From positions 1 to 64,000 of the forward strand of contig WGCY01000049.1 of the NCBI GenBank assembly GCA_015493525.1: a stretch of 64,000 nucleotides of DNA, in the 5' to 3' direction. The notes under the pieces are model-generated. The model saw only the letters and a program-made list of their open reading frames with translations. It did not search any database and was not told the origin of the DNA. Both the position numbers and the translations under genes were made by a program. The stretch's first letter is position 1. The number at the start of each line of letters is the position of its first letter. Positions 8,773 through 18,762 of this stretch are shown piece after piece. The DNA comes from Bacteroidales bacterium (lineage in GTDB: Bacteria; Bacteroidota; Bacteroidia; Bacteroidales; F082).

Positions 8773-10020
8773 ATGAAAAAGCTAAGAAGAAAAGTATATA
8801 TGACTGCCGGTTACAATACCGTTTCGCTGGGAACCGGCCGCAAGGAGTTTAACCCCAAAAAACCCCGTCCGGGAATTGAACATTATATCAAAGAAGCCGG
8901 ACAAGGAGTCCTGAAACAAATCGGCGGAGCCAAAAACGTGGATGAGTCGGTCATCGGAAACTTTATGGCCGGACGTTTTAACAAGCAAGGCCATGTTGAC
9001 GGGTTTATCCCAATGATTGACAAAGGCTTAAGTATGAAGCCCGCTGTTCATGTGGAAGGTGCCTGTGCCTCGGGTGGACTTTCGCTGGTAACCGGCATAC
9101 GTTCGGTACTGGCAGAAACCTCAGAAGTAGTTTTGTCTCTCGGTTTTGAAGTACAAAATACAGTTAAAGCCATTTATGGTGCCGATATTCTGGCCTTGGC
9201 CGGATGGTTTCAACGCCGCAAAGAGGGGCACGCCTACTTTTTCCCGGGACAGTTTAGCGACCGGGCAGGTGCTTATTACGAAAAATACGGCTATGAGCGT
9301 ACCCGCAAAGGGATGGCCCGTTGGTATGCCAATGCCATCGAAAATGCACGGCTTGACCCGACAGCCCAGGAATACCAGAATACCAATCCTGATCCTTATG
9401 CCACGGCTTTAAAAATGCAACCCAATGGCAAGTCTTTCGTTGATCACCTGACAGTGTTGGATTGCTCCAAAGTGTCGGATGCTGCTTCCGGAATTACCGT
9501 CTGTTCCGAAGAGGGACTGAAACGTATTGGTGTGGACAAGAAAGACGCTGTGGAAGTTATTGGGTTCGGCCATGCCGTTCGCGATATCACTTCTGATCCG
9601 ACAGATCTTACCGAACTGGAAACCATTAAATTCGCTGCCCATCAGGCTTTGGAAAACGCCGGTATTACCATTGACCAGGTGGGAACGGTGGAAACCCATG
9701 ACTGCTTCTCCATTGCCGGTATTCTGGCCGTGGAAGCCCTGGGGCTGGCAGCCAAAGGCGAAGGTGCCGACTACGTGGCTGCAGGCAAAACCGGCCGTAA
9801 CGGGGAAATGCCGTTTAATACAACCGGTGGACTGATTGGCTGGGGACATCCCACGGGCGGAACCGGTGTACATCAAGCCGTAACCATTTGGCAGCAGCTC
9901 ACAGGAAAAGCCGGAAAAGCCCAGATTGAGGTTTCTCCGGAGCGTCCTTACGGCCTGACCATCAACATGGGTGGCGATGACGTTACTGTTACTTCTGTCG
10001 TTTTCAAAAGAGGAGAGTAA
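8773..10020 (+). CDS. Thiolase family protein (acetyl-CoA acyltransferase-like)
   Basis: EGACASGGLSLVTGI, VETHDCFSIAGILAVEALGL, NTTGGLIGWGHPTGGTGVHQ. Confidence 0.87.
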   Translation: MKKLRRKVYMTAGYNTVSLGTGRKEFNPKKPRPGIEHYIKEAGQGVLKQIGGAKNVDESVIGNFMAGRFNKQGHVDGFIPMIDKGLSMKPAVHVEGACASGGLSLVTGIRSVLAETSEVVLSLGFEVQNTVKAIYGADILALAGWFQRRKEGHAYFFPGQFSDRAGAYYEKYGYERTRKGMARWYANAIENARLDPTAQEYQNTNPDPYATALKMQPNGKSFVDHLTVLDCSKVSDAASGITVCSEEGLKRIGVDKKDAVEVIGFGHAVRDITSDPTDLTELETIKFAAHQALENAGITIDQVGTVETHDCFSIAGILAVEALGLAAKGEGADYVAAGKTGRNGEMPFNTTGGLIGWGHPTGGTGVHQAVTIWQQLTGKAGKAQIEVSPERPYGLTINMGGDDVTVTSVVFKRGE

Positions 10021-10075
10021 ATTTTCTTTTTTAATTAAGATGAAAGAGAGGCTGTTCAAAAAGGCAGCTTCTTAT

Positions 10076-10184
10076 AGTTCACGCAGAGGCCGCCAAGAAT
10101 ACGCTAAGAACGCAAAAACACTTATATTTAGCTACTTAGCTTTGCGAATTTTGTATTAAATTTTGACGCACTTTGCGTGGGCTT
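10076..10184. repeat. Intergenic TTCACGC-type repeat element
   Basis: GTTCACGCAGAGGCCGCCAAGAATACGCTAAGAACGCAAAAA ... CTTAGCTTTGCG ... GACGCACTTTGCGTGGGC; related to 6198-6283. Confidence 0.6.
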
Positions 10185-10234
10185 TTCTTTTGATTACCCG
10201 CTTAATGAATGGATATTTATCCTAATCATGCATT

Positions 10235-11149
10235 ATGGATTATCAGAAAATTTTGGATGAGATAACTTCCCAAACTGCTTATTTACAAGGAAAAGGAGAA
10301 GTTGCTTCTTATATACCCGAGCTGGCAAAAGTGGATTCGCACCATTTTGGCATTTCATTGCATTTTCTCGAAGGAAATCATTTTCAGCTAGGTGATGCCG
10401 AAACCCGTTTTTCCATCCAGAGTATTGCCAAAGTTTTCTCACTAAGCATGGCCATCAGGTTGTTGGATGAAACTATTTTTGAGCGGGTGGGAGTTGAGCC
10501 TTCCGGGACGGCTTTTAACTCACTGTTACAGCTGGACTACGAGCAGGGCATCCCCCGTAACCCGTTTATCAATGCGGGGGCATTGGTAATTTCCGATATC
10601 CTTGTTTCTGAACTTGAGCAACCTAAACAGGCACTGTTGGCGTTTGTCCGTAAACTTTCGGCCAATCCTGAAATTGGATTTAATCCGGCCGTAGCTGCTT
10701 CTGAAAAATTACAGGGATACCGCAATACCGCCCTTGCCAACCTGCTAAAATCGCATGGCAACCTGCACAACGAAGTGGAAGAAGTGTTGGATTTTTACTT
10801 TCACCTTTGTTCCATCGAGATGAGTTGTAAGGAACTTTCACGAACTTTTCTGGTTTTTGCAAACCATGGGAAAATTCCCGGCACAAAAGAAGAAATTCTT
10901 TCCACAAGCCAGGCCAAAAGGCTGAATGCGCTCATGCAAACGTGTGGTTTTTATGACGAAGCCGGAGAGTTTAGTTTTACGGTAGGCCTTCCGGGAAAGA
11001 GTGGCGTGGGCGGTGGTATCGTGGCCATTCATCCCGAAAAATACAGTATCAGCGTGTGGAGCCCCAAACTGAATAAAAAAGGAAATTCTGTTCGGGGAAT
11101 GAAAGCACTGGAACTATTTACCACAAAATCAGGATTATCTGTCTTTTAA
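10235..11149 (+). CDS. glsA: Glutaminase
   Basis: FSIQSIAKVFSLSMA, NPFINAGALV, GLPGKSGVGGGIVAIHP. Confidence 0.93.
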   Translation: MDYQKILDEITSQTAYLQGKGEVASYIPELAKVDSHHFGISLHFLEGNHFQLGDAETRFSIQSIAKVFSLSMAIRLLDETIFERVGVEPSGTAFNSLLQLDYEQGIPRNPFINAGALVISDILVSELEQPKQALLAFVRKLSANPEIGFNPAVAASEKLQGYRNTALANLLKSHGNLHNEVEEVLDFYFHLCSIEMSCKELSRTFLVFANHGKIPGTKEEILSTSQAKRLNALMQTCGFYDEAGEFSFTVGLPGKSGVGGGIVAIHPEKYSISVWSPKLNKKGNSVRGMKALELFTTKSGLSVF

Positions 11150-11159
11150 AGTTTTAAAT

Positions 11160-11855
11160 ATGCTCATCATCGGACATCGCGGTGCCAGCGGAACAGCTCC
11201 CGAAAATACCTTGGCTTCTTTTGAAAAGGCCATCCACATGGGGGTAAAAATGGTTGAGCTCGATGTGCATCAATGTGCCAGCGGTGAGTTGGTGGTCATC
11301 CACGATGAAAAGATAAACAGGACGACAACGGAAAAAGGTTTCGTCGCAGAAAAAACACTGGAAGAATTAAAACGGGCAGATGCCGGAGAGGGGGAAAAGA
11401 TTCCTGCTTTGCGCGAAGTTTTGAACCTCGTAAACCGGCGGGCGAAAATCAACATTGAGCTGAAAGGTGCCGGCGTTGCCGTTCCCACTGCAGTTTTGCT
11501 CAACGAATACAGGGAAAACCATGGCTGGGAAATTGAGGACTTCTATATCTCATCGTTTGACCATCAGCAGCTGAGACAGTTTCGGAAACTGGATGATACC
11601 ACAAAAATCGGCATTCTTTATGATAGAAAACCACACGGTTTTGTTGAACTTTCGCAAGTGCTGCATGCTGCTTCTGTCAATATCTCCCTGCGCACGGTAA
11701 ACCCGCAATGGGTAAAAATGATACATGCCGGCAACCTGGAGGTATGGGTTTATACCGTAAATAAACTGTCGGATTTCAACCGGTTGAAACAGATGGGAGT
11801 GGATGCCGTTTTTACAAATTATCCGGAGAACTTTTTAGACGGAGAACCCGGGTAA
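11160..11855 (+). CDS. Glycerophosphodiester phosphodiesterase
   Basis: IGHRGASGTAPENTLASFEKA, ELDVHQCASGELVVIHD, GVDAVFTNYP. Confidence 0.92.
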   Translation: MLIIGHRGASGTAPENTLASFEKAIHMGVKMVELDVHQCASGELVVIHDEKINRTTTEKGFVAEKTLEELKRADAGEGEKIPALREVLNLVNRRAKINIELKGAGVAVPTAVLLNEYRENHGWEIEDFYISSFDHQQLRQFRKLDDTTKIGILYDRKPHGFVELSQVLHAASVNISLRTVNPQWVKMIHAGNLEVWVYTVNKLSDFNRLKQMGVDAVFTNYPENFLDGEPG

Positions 11856-11861
11856 CCCAGA

Positions 11862-13355
11862 TTAATGGTTTTGGTACAAAACCCGTGCGATGGCATCATG
11901 CCAGCTTGCAATTCCCTTTTCCACATCACGGGAACTTTTGACGGGTGCAAATGTTTTTTCAACCTGCCACTGGCTTTCTATTTCTGCCGTATCTTTCCAA
12001 AAACCGACGGCAAGACCGGCAAAATAGGCAGCCCCGAGTGATGTACTTTCCAGTACAGCAGGTCTTTGTACGTTGGTTTGCAAGACATCGGCCTGCATTT
12101 GCATAAGAAAATTGTTGGCTGCCGCACCCCCATCCACGTGCAGGTTTTCGATGACAAAACCGGCATCCTGTTGCATGGCTTTTATCACATCATAACTTTG
12201 GTAAGCTATAGCTTCGAGGGCAGCACGCGTAATGTGTGCCCGTGTGGTTCCGCGGGTTATACCGTAAAGCATTCCCCGTGCATCCTGATTCCAGTATGGT
12301 GCACCTAATCCCGTAAAGGCCGGAACAAAAAAGACGCCGTTGGTATCTTTTACCGAAAGGGCCAGCTTTTCACTCAAATCTGCTGATTTAATGAATTTCA
12401 TCCCATCACGAAGCCATTGGATGACTGCGCCACCCACAAAAACGCTTCCTTCCAGCGCATAGGTAGTCTGGTTGTTCAGCTGCCAGGCAACTGTTGAAAG
12501 CATTCTGTTATTGGAACGAACAGGTTTTGTCCCCGTATTGAGCATGATAAAACATCCGGTTCCGTATGTGTTTTTGGCCATTCCCTGATGAACACACATT
12601 TGACCGAAAAGTGCTGCCTGCTGGTCACCGGCCACGCCTGTGATGGGAATTTTTGTCGAGAAAATCAATCCGGAGGTATCGGTAAAATGGGTACTGTTGG
12701 ATTTTACTTCGGGAAGCATGGAAGCCGGAATGTCAAAAAGTTTTAACAAGTCATTGTCCCATTGCAGTGTGTGGATGTTAAAAAGCATGGTGCGTGAGGC
12801 GTTGGAGACATCGGTCAGATGGGCTTTGCCATTGCTGAGGTTCCACATGAGCCAGCTGTCCACGGTACCAAAAGCAAGTTCGCCGTTTTCGGCAGCTTTA
12901 CGGGCACCTGAAACGTTATCGAGAATCCATTTTACCTTGGTTGCCGAGAAATAAGCATCGATTTCCAATCCGGTTTTTTCCGTGATTTCGTTTTGAAGTC
13001 CCCGGCTTTTTAACGCATCGCAATAAGCAGCTGTCCGCCTGTCTTGCCAGACAATGGCGTTGTACACCGGCTTCCCGGTATTCCGGTCCCAGACGATGGT
13101 CGTCTCGCGTTGGTTGGTGATACCGATGGCGGCAATAACGTTATCATGGATATCCAACTGTGCCAAAGCCTCTGCTGCCACGCTGATTTGGGAACTGTAA
13201 ATTTCCATGGGGTCATGCTCCACAAATCCGGGTTTAGGGAAAAACTGCCGGAACTCTTTCTGCGCCGTGGACATTATTTTTCCTGCATGGTCATAAATGA
13301 TGGCACGCGAGCTGGTTGTTCCCTGGTCCAGTGCAAGAATGTATTTTTTTTCCAT
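11862..13355 (-). CDS. glpK: Glycerol kinase
   Basis: [65 protein letters not shown]. Confidence 0.96.
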   Translation of the reverse strand: MEKKYILALDQGTTSSRAIIYDHAGKIMSTAQKEFRQFFPKPGFVEHDPMEIYSSQISVAAEALAQLDIHDNVIAAIGITNQRETTIVWDRNTGKPVYNAIVWQDRRTAAYCDALKSRGLQNEITEKTGLEIDAYFSATKVKWILDNVSGARKAAENGELAFGTVDSWLMWNLSNGKAHLTDVSNASRTMLFNIHTLQWDNDLLKLFDIPASMLPEVKSNSTHFTDTSGLIFSTKIPITGVAGDQQAALFGQMCVHQGMAKNTYGTGCFIMLNTGTKPVRSNNRMLSTVAWQLNNQTTYALEGSVFVGGAVIQWLRDGMKFIKSADLSEKLALSVKDTNGVFFVPAFTGLGAPYWNQDARGMLYGITRGTTRAHITRAALEAIAYQSYDVIKAMQQDAGFVIENLHVDGGAAANNFLMQMQADVLQTNVQRPAVLESTSLGAAYFAGLAVGFWKDTAEIESQWQVEKTFAPVKSSRDVEKGIASWHDAIARVLYQNH

Positions 13356-13378
13356 GAAATGGGTATTTTAAAAACGGC

Positions 13379-14941
13379 CTATTCCAGAATGTAACCTTTG
13401 GCCAGAGCCGTATAATCTTCTATCTGTTCGCGGACCCAACGTCGCCGTAATCCCAGCTCTTCCGCCATTATTTTAGCCACGGCAGGAGCAGCTTTTATGC
13501 TGTTGCGCGCATCCAATAGCAAAAACCGGCTGCGGCGGGCCAGAAAATCCTCTACGGTACGTGCCATCTCCTCACGGACGGCCCAAACCACTTCGGCTTT
13601 GGTGTAAGGGAAACCTTCTACAAGTACTTCATTCATAGTTTTATCTGACAGGGCAAGGGCTTTTATTTTATCCCTGTCGGAGCCATAATAATGCAGTATG
13701 TCCGATTCATCAAAACTTTTCACATAGCCGTGAATAGGCATGTTGTCTGTAACTGATGCAGTTTCTTCAAGGCCGCCAATCAGGATGGCTTTTTCGATGA
13801 CATCTTCACCCATTTTCCGGTAAGTAGTCCACTTCCCTCCGGTGATGGTGAGCAGCCCTGTGGCAGAAATGGTAATTTTATGGCTCCTGGAGATTTCCTT
13901 GGTTTTTTCCCCTTCTTCTTCCGGTGCTGCCAGCGGACGAAGACCGGCATACACGCTACGCACATCCGATCGCTTGGGCGGATAGACCAGGTATTCACCG
14001 GCAGTATTCAGGATAAAGTCAATTTCCTCGGGAAGTGCTCTCGGCTCAAGGCTGATTTTATCCATCAGCGTGTCGGTAGTTCCCACCACTACCTTGTCAT
14101 GCCACGGAACAGCAAAAAGAACCCTTCCATCGGGAGTTTTGGGTATCATTATGGCAGCATCGCCCTGAAGAAATTTCCGGTCCAGGATAATGTGTACCCC
14201 TTGTGATGGGACAATGGTCTTTTTGGTTTCGGGATGATCCATTTGAATGATGCTGTCGGCAAAAACACCGGTGGCATTCACCACGGTTTTCCCCTTTATT
14301 TCATAGGTTTCATCGTTTTCTGTATCCAGCACCCTGACGCCGTCAACAAACCCCATCCTGTCTTTCAGAATATCTGTAACCCGGCAGTAATTCAGTGCTG
14401 TACCCCTGTTATCCTCCAGCGTTTGCGCCAGGCTTATGGCCAGGCGGGCATCATCAAACTGGCCATCGTAATAAATAACCCCACCGTTTAGCCCCTCTTT
14501 TTTCAGATTGGGGATGGCCCTGGTAACCTCTTCCGTGTTAATTCGCTCGGAAGGCCCCAGCCCCAGTTTGCCGGACATCATGTCGTAAACTTTCAGCCCG
14601 ATGGTGTAGAACGGGCCATCCCACCATTCGTAGGTAGGGATGATAAACGCCTGGTTACGTACCAGATGAGGTGCATTTTGGCGTAAAAGGCCACGTTCTT
14701 TCAATGCTTCAAGTACCAGTGAGACATCGCCCTGTGCCAGGTAGCGCACACCGCCGTGCACCAGTTTTGTACTCCGGCTGGAGGTTCCCTTGGCAAAATC
14801 GGCCTGTTCAAGCAGCAGGGTTTTGTAACCGCGCGTAGCCGCTTCCACAGCTGTCCCAAGCCCTGTGGCCCCTCCTCCGATAACAATGACATCCCAAAGA
14901 GGCGTGTTCTTTAGCTTTTCTAAGTTCAGATTTCTGTTCAT
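13379..14941 (-). CDS. glpD: Glycerol-3-phosphate dehydrogenase
   Basis: VIGGGATGLGTAVEAATRGYKTLLLEQADFAKGTSSRSTKLVHGGVRYL. Confidence 0.95.
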   Translation of the reverse strand: MNRNLNLEKLKNTPLWDVIVIGGGATGLGTAVEAATRGYKTLLLEQADFAKGTSSRSTKLVHGGVRYLAQGDVSLVLEALKERGLLRQNAPHLVRNQAFIIPTYEWWDGPFYTIGLKVYDMMSGKLGLGPSERINTEEVTRAIPNLKKEGLNGGVIYYDGQFDDARLAISLAQTLEDNRGTALNYCRVTDILKDRMGFVDGVRVLDTENDETYEIKGKTVVNATGVFADSIIQMDHPETKKTIVPSQGVHIILDRKFLQGDAAIMIPKTPDGRVLFAVPWHDKVVVGTTDTLMDKISLEPRALPEEIDFILNTAGEYLVYPPKRSDVRSVYAGLRPLAAPEEEGEKTKEISRSHKITISATGLLTITGGKWTTYRKMGEDVIEKAILIGGLEETASVTDNMPIHGYVKSFDESDILHYYGSDRDKIKALALSDKTMNEVLVEGFPYTKAEVVWAVREEMARTVEDFLARRSRFLLLDARNSIKAAPAVAKIMAEELGLRRRWVREQIEDYTALAKGYILE

Positions 14942-15027
14942 AATTTTGGAATAACAGGAATAAAGAGTAAAAGTATAAAATTTAGGTTAGCCGGATTTGT
15001 CCGGAAGAAAATAAAAGTTGTGGAAAC

Positions 15028-15720
15028 CTATTCTCCAGTGTTCAGCCCTTTTTCTTTCATGAGCCGGCGGATAATGGCAGCAACGTCTTCTGCATTTTCC
15101 CAGGTAAGGAAGTGGCTTCCATCCTTAATGACAAAATCGGTGGAGGCTTTGTGAATGGGCATGATACGGTCAGCTGTACCGTTAATTTTAAAAAGATTCT
15201 CGGGCCTTTTCCTGTTCTGCCAGTGAACAATTTTATCCACTGCCCATCGGACAAAATCGGGGTCGGCATCGGTGATGATTTCATTAAACAAATTCCTCTG
15301 TTCAGGTTTATTCAGGCTGAACAGATAGTACTTCAGCCGATTGGGCTTGTTCAGCGCGGATTTTGGAATAAGCTGATGCAGGTTAAGCCCTCCTGCTATC
15401 CGGTAAATCAGAGGCAGCTCTTTGCGTGTGGAAGCACTGGAAATAAGAATACTAAGTGCCGGGCGGATAAATTTGTTGATTTCTGTAACCACCAGCCCGC
15501 CAAACGAAAGGCCAACGAGCACGTCGCCATCGTTTATCCTGTATTTTTCTGTCAACTGCCGGCAGTAAGCTGTCAGGGATTCCCGTTTTTCCGGTTTCAG
15601 CCAGTCAATAGGTATCTGCTGTAAAGAAGTTTTTATTTTAAGGTTTGAGAAGGCCCTTTTGTCAGCACCAAGGCCGGGAAAGAAAAAAATCCGGGGAAGC
15701 TTTTGTTGATTATTCATCAT
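15028..15720 (-). CDS. Alpha/beta hydrolase
   Basis: FPGLGADKRAF, nucleophile elbow VGLSFGG, DGSHFLTWENAEDVA. Confidence 0.75.
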   Translation of the reverse strand: MMNNQQKLPRIFFFPGLGADKRAFSNLKIKTSLQQIPIDWLKPEKRESLTAYCRQLTEKYRINDGDVLVGLSFGGLVVTEINKFIRPALSILISSASTRKELPLIYRIAGGLNLHQLIPKSALNKPNRLKYYLFSLNKPEQRNLFNEIITDADPDFVRWAVDKIVHWQNRKRPENLFKINGTADRIMPIHKASTDFVIKDGSHFLTWENAEDVAAIIRRLMKEKGLNTGE

Positions 15721-16255
15721 GGATAAAATGAAAAAAGCTAAAATTTACTTTTCCGTATTTGCGATGGCCGTGAAAAAAAGGCTGATCTGAGAAATCAATT
15801 TCTTTGGGATGCTCTATCACCAGCCATCCGTTTTCACTTAACAGGCCATTCTCAAAAACCTGATGGCTAATGTCTTCAAAATCATCCATGTTATAGGGCG
15901 GGTCGGCAAAAACAAGGCTGTATTTTCCTGGGTTTTGCCTGATAAACCTAAAGCTGTCGGCCTGCCTAACCTGTAAGTTTGATATTTGGAAATCGCTGGC
16001 TGCCTGCCGAATCCATTCTGCGCAATTTCGGTTTTGATCCACAGCAGTTACTTCTTTGCAACCCCGTGAAATCATTTCAAGGGAAACGGCACCTGTTCCC
16101 GAGAAAAGATCCAAGGCGACGGTTTCCCGAAATTCAATGAGGTTGTTTAAAATATTGAATAAGCTCTCTCTTGCTCTGTCGGTGGTGGGACGAACCGGCA
16201 GGTTGGCCGGAGGGTTTATCCTCCGGCTTTTGTATTTACCAGCTATAATTCGCAT
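15710..16255 (-). CDS. rsmD: 16S rRNA (guanine(966)-N(2))-methyltransferase RsmD
   Basis: MRIIAGKYKSRRI, RPTTDRARESLFNIL, LDLFSGTGAVSLEMISRG, FADPPY. Confidence 0.95.
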   Translation of the reverse strand: MRIIAGKYKSRRINPPANLPVRPTTDRARESLFNILNNLIEFRETVALDLFSGTGAVSLEMISRGCKEVTAVDQNRNCAEWIRQAASDFQISNLQVRQADSFRFIRQNPGKYSLVFADPPYNMDDFEDISHQVFENGLLSENGWLVIEHPKEIDFSDQPFFHGHRKYGKVNFSFFHFIHDE

Positions 16256-17115
16256 TGCAGCACATTAAATAATGTATAATATTTGTGTCGGCGAACGTTA
16301 TCAAGGAGGTAAGCGTATAAAAAGTTTTTATTCTCTTCAACAAACTCTATCCGTCTGACATATTGATAAATAAGGTGATAACTCTCTTCTTCTTTATCGA
16401 TGTTTCCCATAACAATCAGCCGTACTTCTTCGGGATTCAGCGAGAGTTGTTCCATGGCAGAAAGCAGGAAATAAGCGAAGTCCTCTTTGGTGCGGAACGA
16501 AAAGCTGTTGGCATAAAAAAGACGGTTTTCCTTAAAATAAACCAAATCGAAACTTTCGTCATGTACATCCAGAAAAAGGCCCTTTTCATCTAAATTGTTC
16601 TTAAAATTGACGGTAAGGCTTTCTATGAGAGCAGAAGTGTAATGGACAATCTTTGCGTTTGGCCACAATTCTTTTACCTTTTCTGAAAACCTCCCGGGAA
16701 GATAATAGATGTTGGCCGAGCCTGTATTTTTCAATTTGTCACAGGCTATTCGATGGTTCTCCTGAAAAGGATGGTTGAAGTTAAGGTACAGCTCTTTGTT
16801 TTCTTCATTGAAAAGGGGAAGTGGGACCAGGGTATTGAAACTATTTTGAATGAGGCAGTAAAAAGCCTTATAGGGAAAGGCAAGCCAAGGTAACTCATTC
16901 AGGATTAATTCAAAAACAGTTGTCAAATCAGCAGGTGTACTTCTTTTGTCCAACACGTAGTGTTGCAACCCCACAAACTTATTCTTATCAGGGTTGTATA
17001 TGGAAAAAGCAAAGCCATGCAGGTTTATCTGCATGGCCATGATATACGAACGTGTATGTGATGTTTTAAAGGATCTGTCGAGGTAACTGATATGTGGCTT
17101 AATACTATAAGGCAT
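16243..17115 (-). CDS. DUF3822 family protein
   Basis: Position next to rsmD and actin/ASKHA-like Bacteroidota family pattern (LFLDVHDESFDLVYFKENRLFYANSFSFRTKEDFAYFLL). Confidence 0.75.
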   Translation of the reverse strand: MPYSIKPHISYLDRSFKTSHTRSYIMAMQINLHGFAFSIYNPDKNKFVGLQHYVLDKRSTPADLTTVFELILNELPWLAFPYKAFYCLIQNSFNTLVPLPLFNEENKELYLNFNHPFQENHRIACDKLKNTGSANIYYLPGRFSEKVKELWPNAKIVHYTSALIESLTVNFKNNLDEKGLFLDVHDESFDLVYFKENRLFYANSFSFRTKEDFAYFLLSAMEQLSLNPEEVRLIVMGNIDKEEESYHLIYQYVRRIEFVEENKNFLYAYLLDNVRRHKYYTLFNVLQCEL

Positions 17116-17125
17116 AAGCCGTGTA

Positions 17126-17725
17126 TTATTCCCAGTTGCCGTCAGTAGAAGGTTCGGTCATAGAGCCAACTTTCAGGCCGGCATATTTTTTCAGCTCTTT
17201 TCGACTGGCACTCAGGTTGACGATAAGCTGTTCATCCATACCTTTCAAATACGTTGAAAAAGGGGCCTTAACTTCAAAAACGTTCACATTGACGCCTCCT
17301 TTTTTTATTACGCCTGCTTTCAACTGGAATTTTTTACCACCGGAAAACGGAATAATATCAATGTGATGATAATCAACGTTTTTTTGTCCCCGGAACAAAG
17401 AGTCAGCGACCTTCACATAACCTACCGTATCGTTAATGGTAAGCGTATAGGTTGTATCGTTGGGGTCGGGAATCATTCTTACCACAGGAATCTGGGCACT
17501 GTCCATAAAATGGATGAGGGTATCAAACGAACCGGTATATTCGTTGTTCAGTTGCTTGTAAATAAACTCTGCCGAACGAATATCTTTAAGATACTGAATG
17601 ACAACTTTTTCACGTGCCCTTTTTTGCTTATTAAAATTCACCGGCTGCATGATACTTGCATAAGTATAGTAAGCTAAAATTGCGGCTATTACGATCAAAA
17701 TAATTTGAAAGATTGTTTTTTTCAT
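17126..17725 (-). CDS. Hypothetical protein with one N-terminal membrane anchor
   Basis: ORF with TM segment TIFQIILIVIAAILAYYTYA; start taken at MKKTIF. Confidence 0.65.
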   Translation of the reverse strand: MKKTIFQIILIVIAAILAYYTYASIMQPVNFNKQKRAREKVVIQYLKDIRSAEFIYKQLNNEYTGSFDTLIHFMDSAQIPVVRMIPDPNDTTYTLTINDTVGYVKVADSLFRGQKNVDYHHIDIIPFSGGKKFQLKAGVIKKGGVNVNVFEVKAPFSTYLKGMDEQLIVNLSASRKELKKYAGLKVGSMTEPSTDGNWE

Positions 17726-17832
17726 ATCATAAAAATTTACGGACAAATTTATAACTTTTTACCATTCCCAAGAGAAATTTTCTGCAAAGAAAACCATTTT
17801 TTTATTTAGATGCAATATACAAATATAACGAA

Positions 17833-18282
17833 CTACAAATCAGTATAATCCGGTATGTTCCGGAGAAAATGATAACGCTGTTTTTCATAATCCATTTTGC
17901 AACAATAATGTAACAGTCCGTTGCTAATGATAAGGTAATGGGCATGAAGTGCCAGGTTATAGGCTGCTACCTGGTCAAAAACGGCCTGACTTAATTTCAC
18001 TTCGGGGGCCTTAAATTCAAGAAGGAGGGCCGGTGTCCCATCCCGGTTAAAAACAACAGCATCAAATCGCTTCGGCATTCCATTTATCATCAGGCTTTTT
18101 TCAACACTTATCAGCGAAGCCGGGTAATGTTTTTTGCTACACAAAAAATGCAGAAAATGCTGGCGTACCCACTCTTCGGGTGTCAGGCGGACATATTTTC
18201 CCCGAAATGTATCGAAGATGTCCTCCCCTTTTCCTTCGTTTTTCCTGATTTTTACTTCGTAAGCCGGCAGGTTGAGTTGCAT
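17833..18282 (-). CDS. Stand-alone HsdR N-terminal-like (PD-(D/E)xK) protein
   Basis: FDAVVFNRDGTPALLLEFKAPEVKLSQAVFDQVAAYN; no other restriction-modification subunits nearby. Confidence 0.75.
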   Translation of the reverse strand: MQLNLPAYEVKIRKNEGKGEDIFDTFRGKYVRLTPEEWVRQHFLHFLCSKKHYPASLISVEKSLMINGMPKRFDAVVFNRDGTPALLLEFKAPEVKLSQAVFDQVAAYNLALHAHYLIISNGLLHYCCKMDYEKQRYHFLRNIPDYTDL

Positions 18283-18331
18283 TCTTTTCAGTTTCAATTG
18301 AAAGTGTAAAAGTAGGGATAATTGAGCATTG

Positions 18332-18485
18332 GTCAAGCGGGAGTCAAACAATGGTCAAGCGGTGGTCAAGCAATTGTCAGGCAGTTGTCAGGCGATGGTC
18401 AGGCAATTGTTAAACAATGGTCAAACAATGGTCAAACAATGGTCAATCAGTGGTCAAGCAGTGGTCAAACAATGGTCAGAAGGTG
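18332..18485 (+). repeat. 11-nt tandem repeat array, 14 units, consensus GTCAARCAATG
   Basis: Indel-free: GTCAAGCGGGA|GTCAAACAATG|GTCAAGCGGTG|GTCAAGCAATT|GTCAGGCAGTT|GTCAGGCGATG|GTCAGGCAATT|GTTAAACAATG|GTCAAACAATG|GTCAAACAATG|GTCAATCAGTG|GTCAAGCAGTG|GTCAAACAATG|GTCAGAAGGTG. Confidence 0.92.
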
Positions 18486-18738
18486 GCTGGTTTGTGGCAG
18501 GGATGGAAGCGGCATCCGGTGGCAGACGGGGGCTTTGGTTTTTGCTGACAGGCGGAGGCTGAGGCACGAAGACCCCGTACTGGCATTGCAAAACCTGCCG
18601 CCGGCAACAGCGATACAGCGGACAGCCCGGTACGGTTCGCGTGGGCTTTGCGCGTGGGAACCGTAGCCACCCAATAAAATAAGTACCCGAATACGCCCCA
18701 AACCACGCATTGTTTTCACGGGCAAGCCACAATCTTTT

Positions 18739-18746
18739 TACTTTTG
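18739..18746 (+). promoter_or_regulatory. Putative -7 element (TACTTTTG) for prfB
   Basis: Matches TAnnTTTG 17 nt upstream of the prfB ATG. Confidence 0.5.
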
Positions 18747-18762
18747 CAGGAAAAGAAAGCTT

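Noticed and set aside
7593-8774. 393-aa minus-strand ORF antisense to the HCDH gene
   Set aside because: Long but fully antisense to a conserved enzyme and rich in H/F residues typical of antisense reading; no recognisable domain.
17833-18282. Type I restriction-modification system
   Set aside because: Only an HsdR N-terminal-like nuclease domain; no hsdM, hsdS or helicase in the neighbourhood.
18332-18485. CRISPR array
   Set aside because: Units are 11 nt with no distinct spacers and no cas genes nearby; it is a plain degenerate tandem repeat.
18322-18666. Repeat protein ORF MSIGQAGVKQWSSGGQ... as a real gene
   Set aside because: The 11-nt period keeps two frames open automatically; no ribosome-binding context, and the C-terminal part runs into a non-coding GC-rich region.
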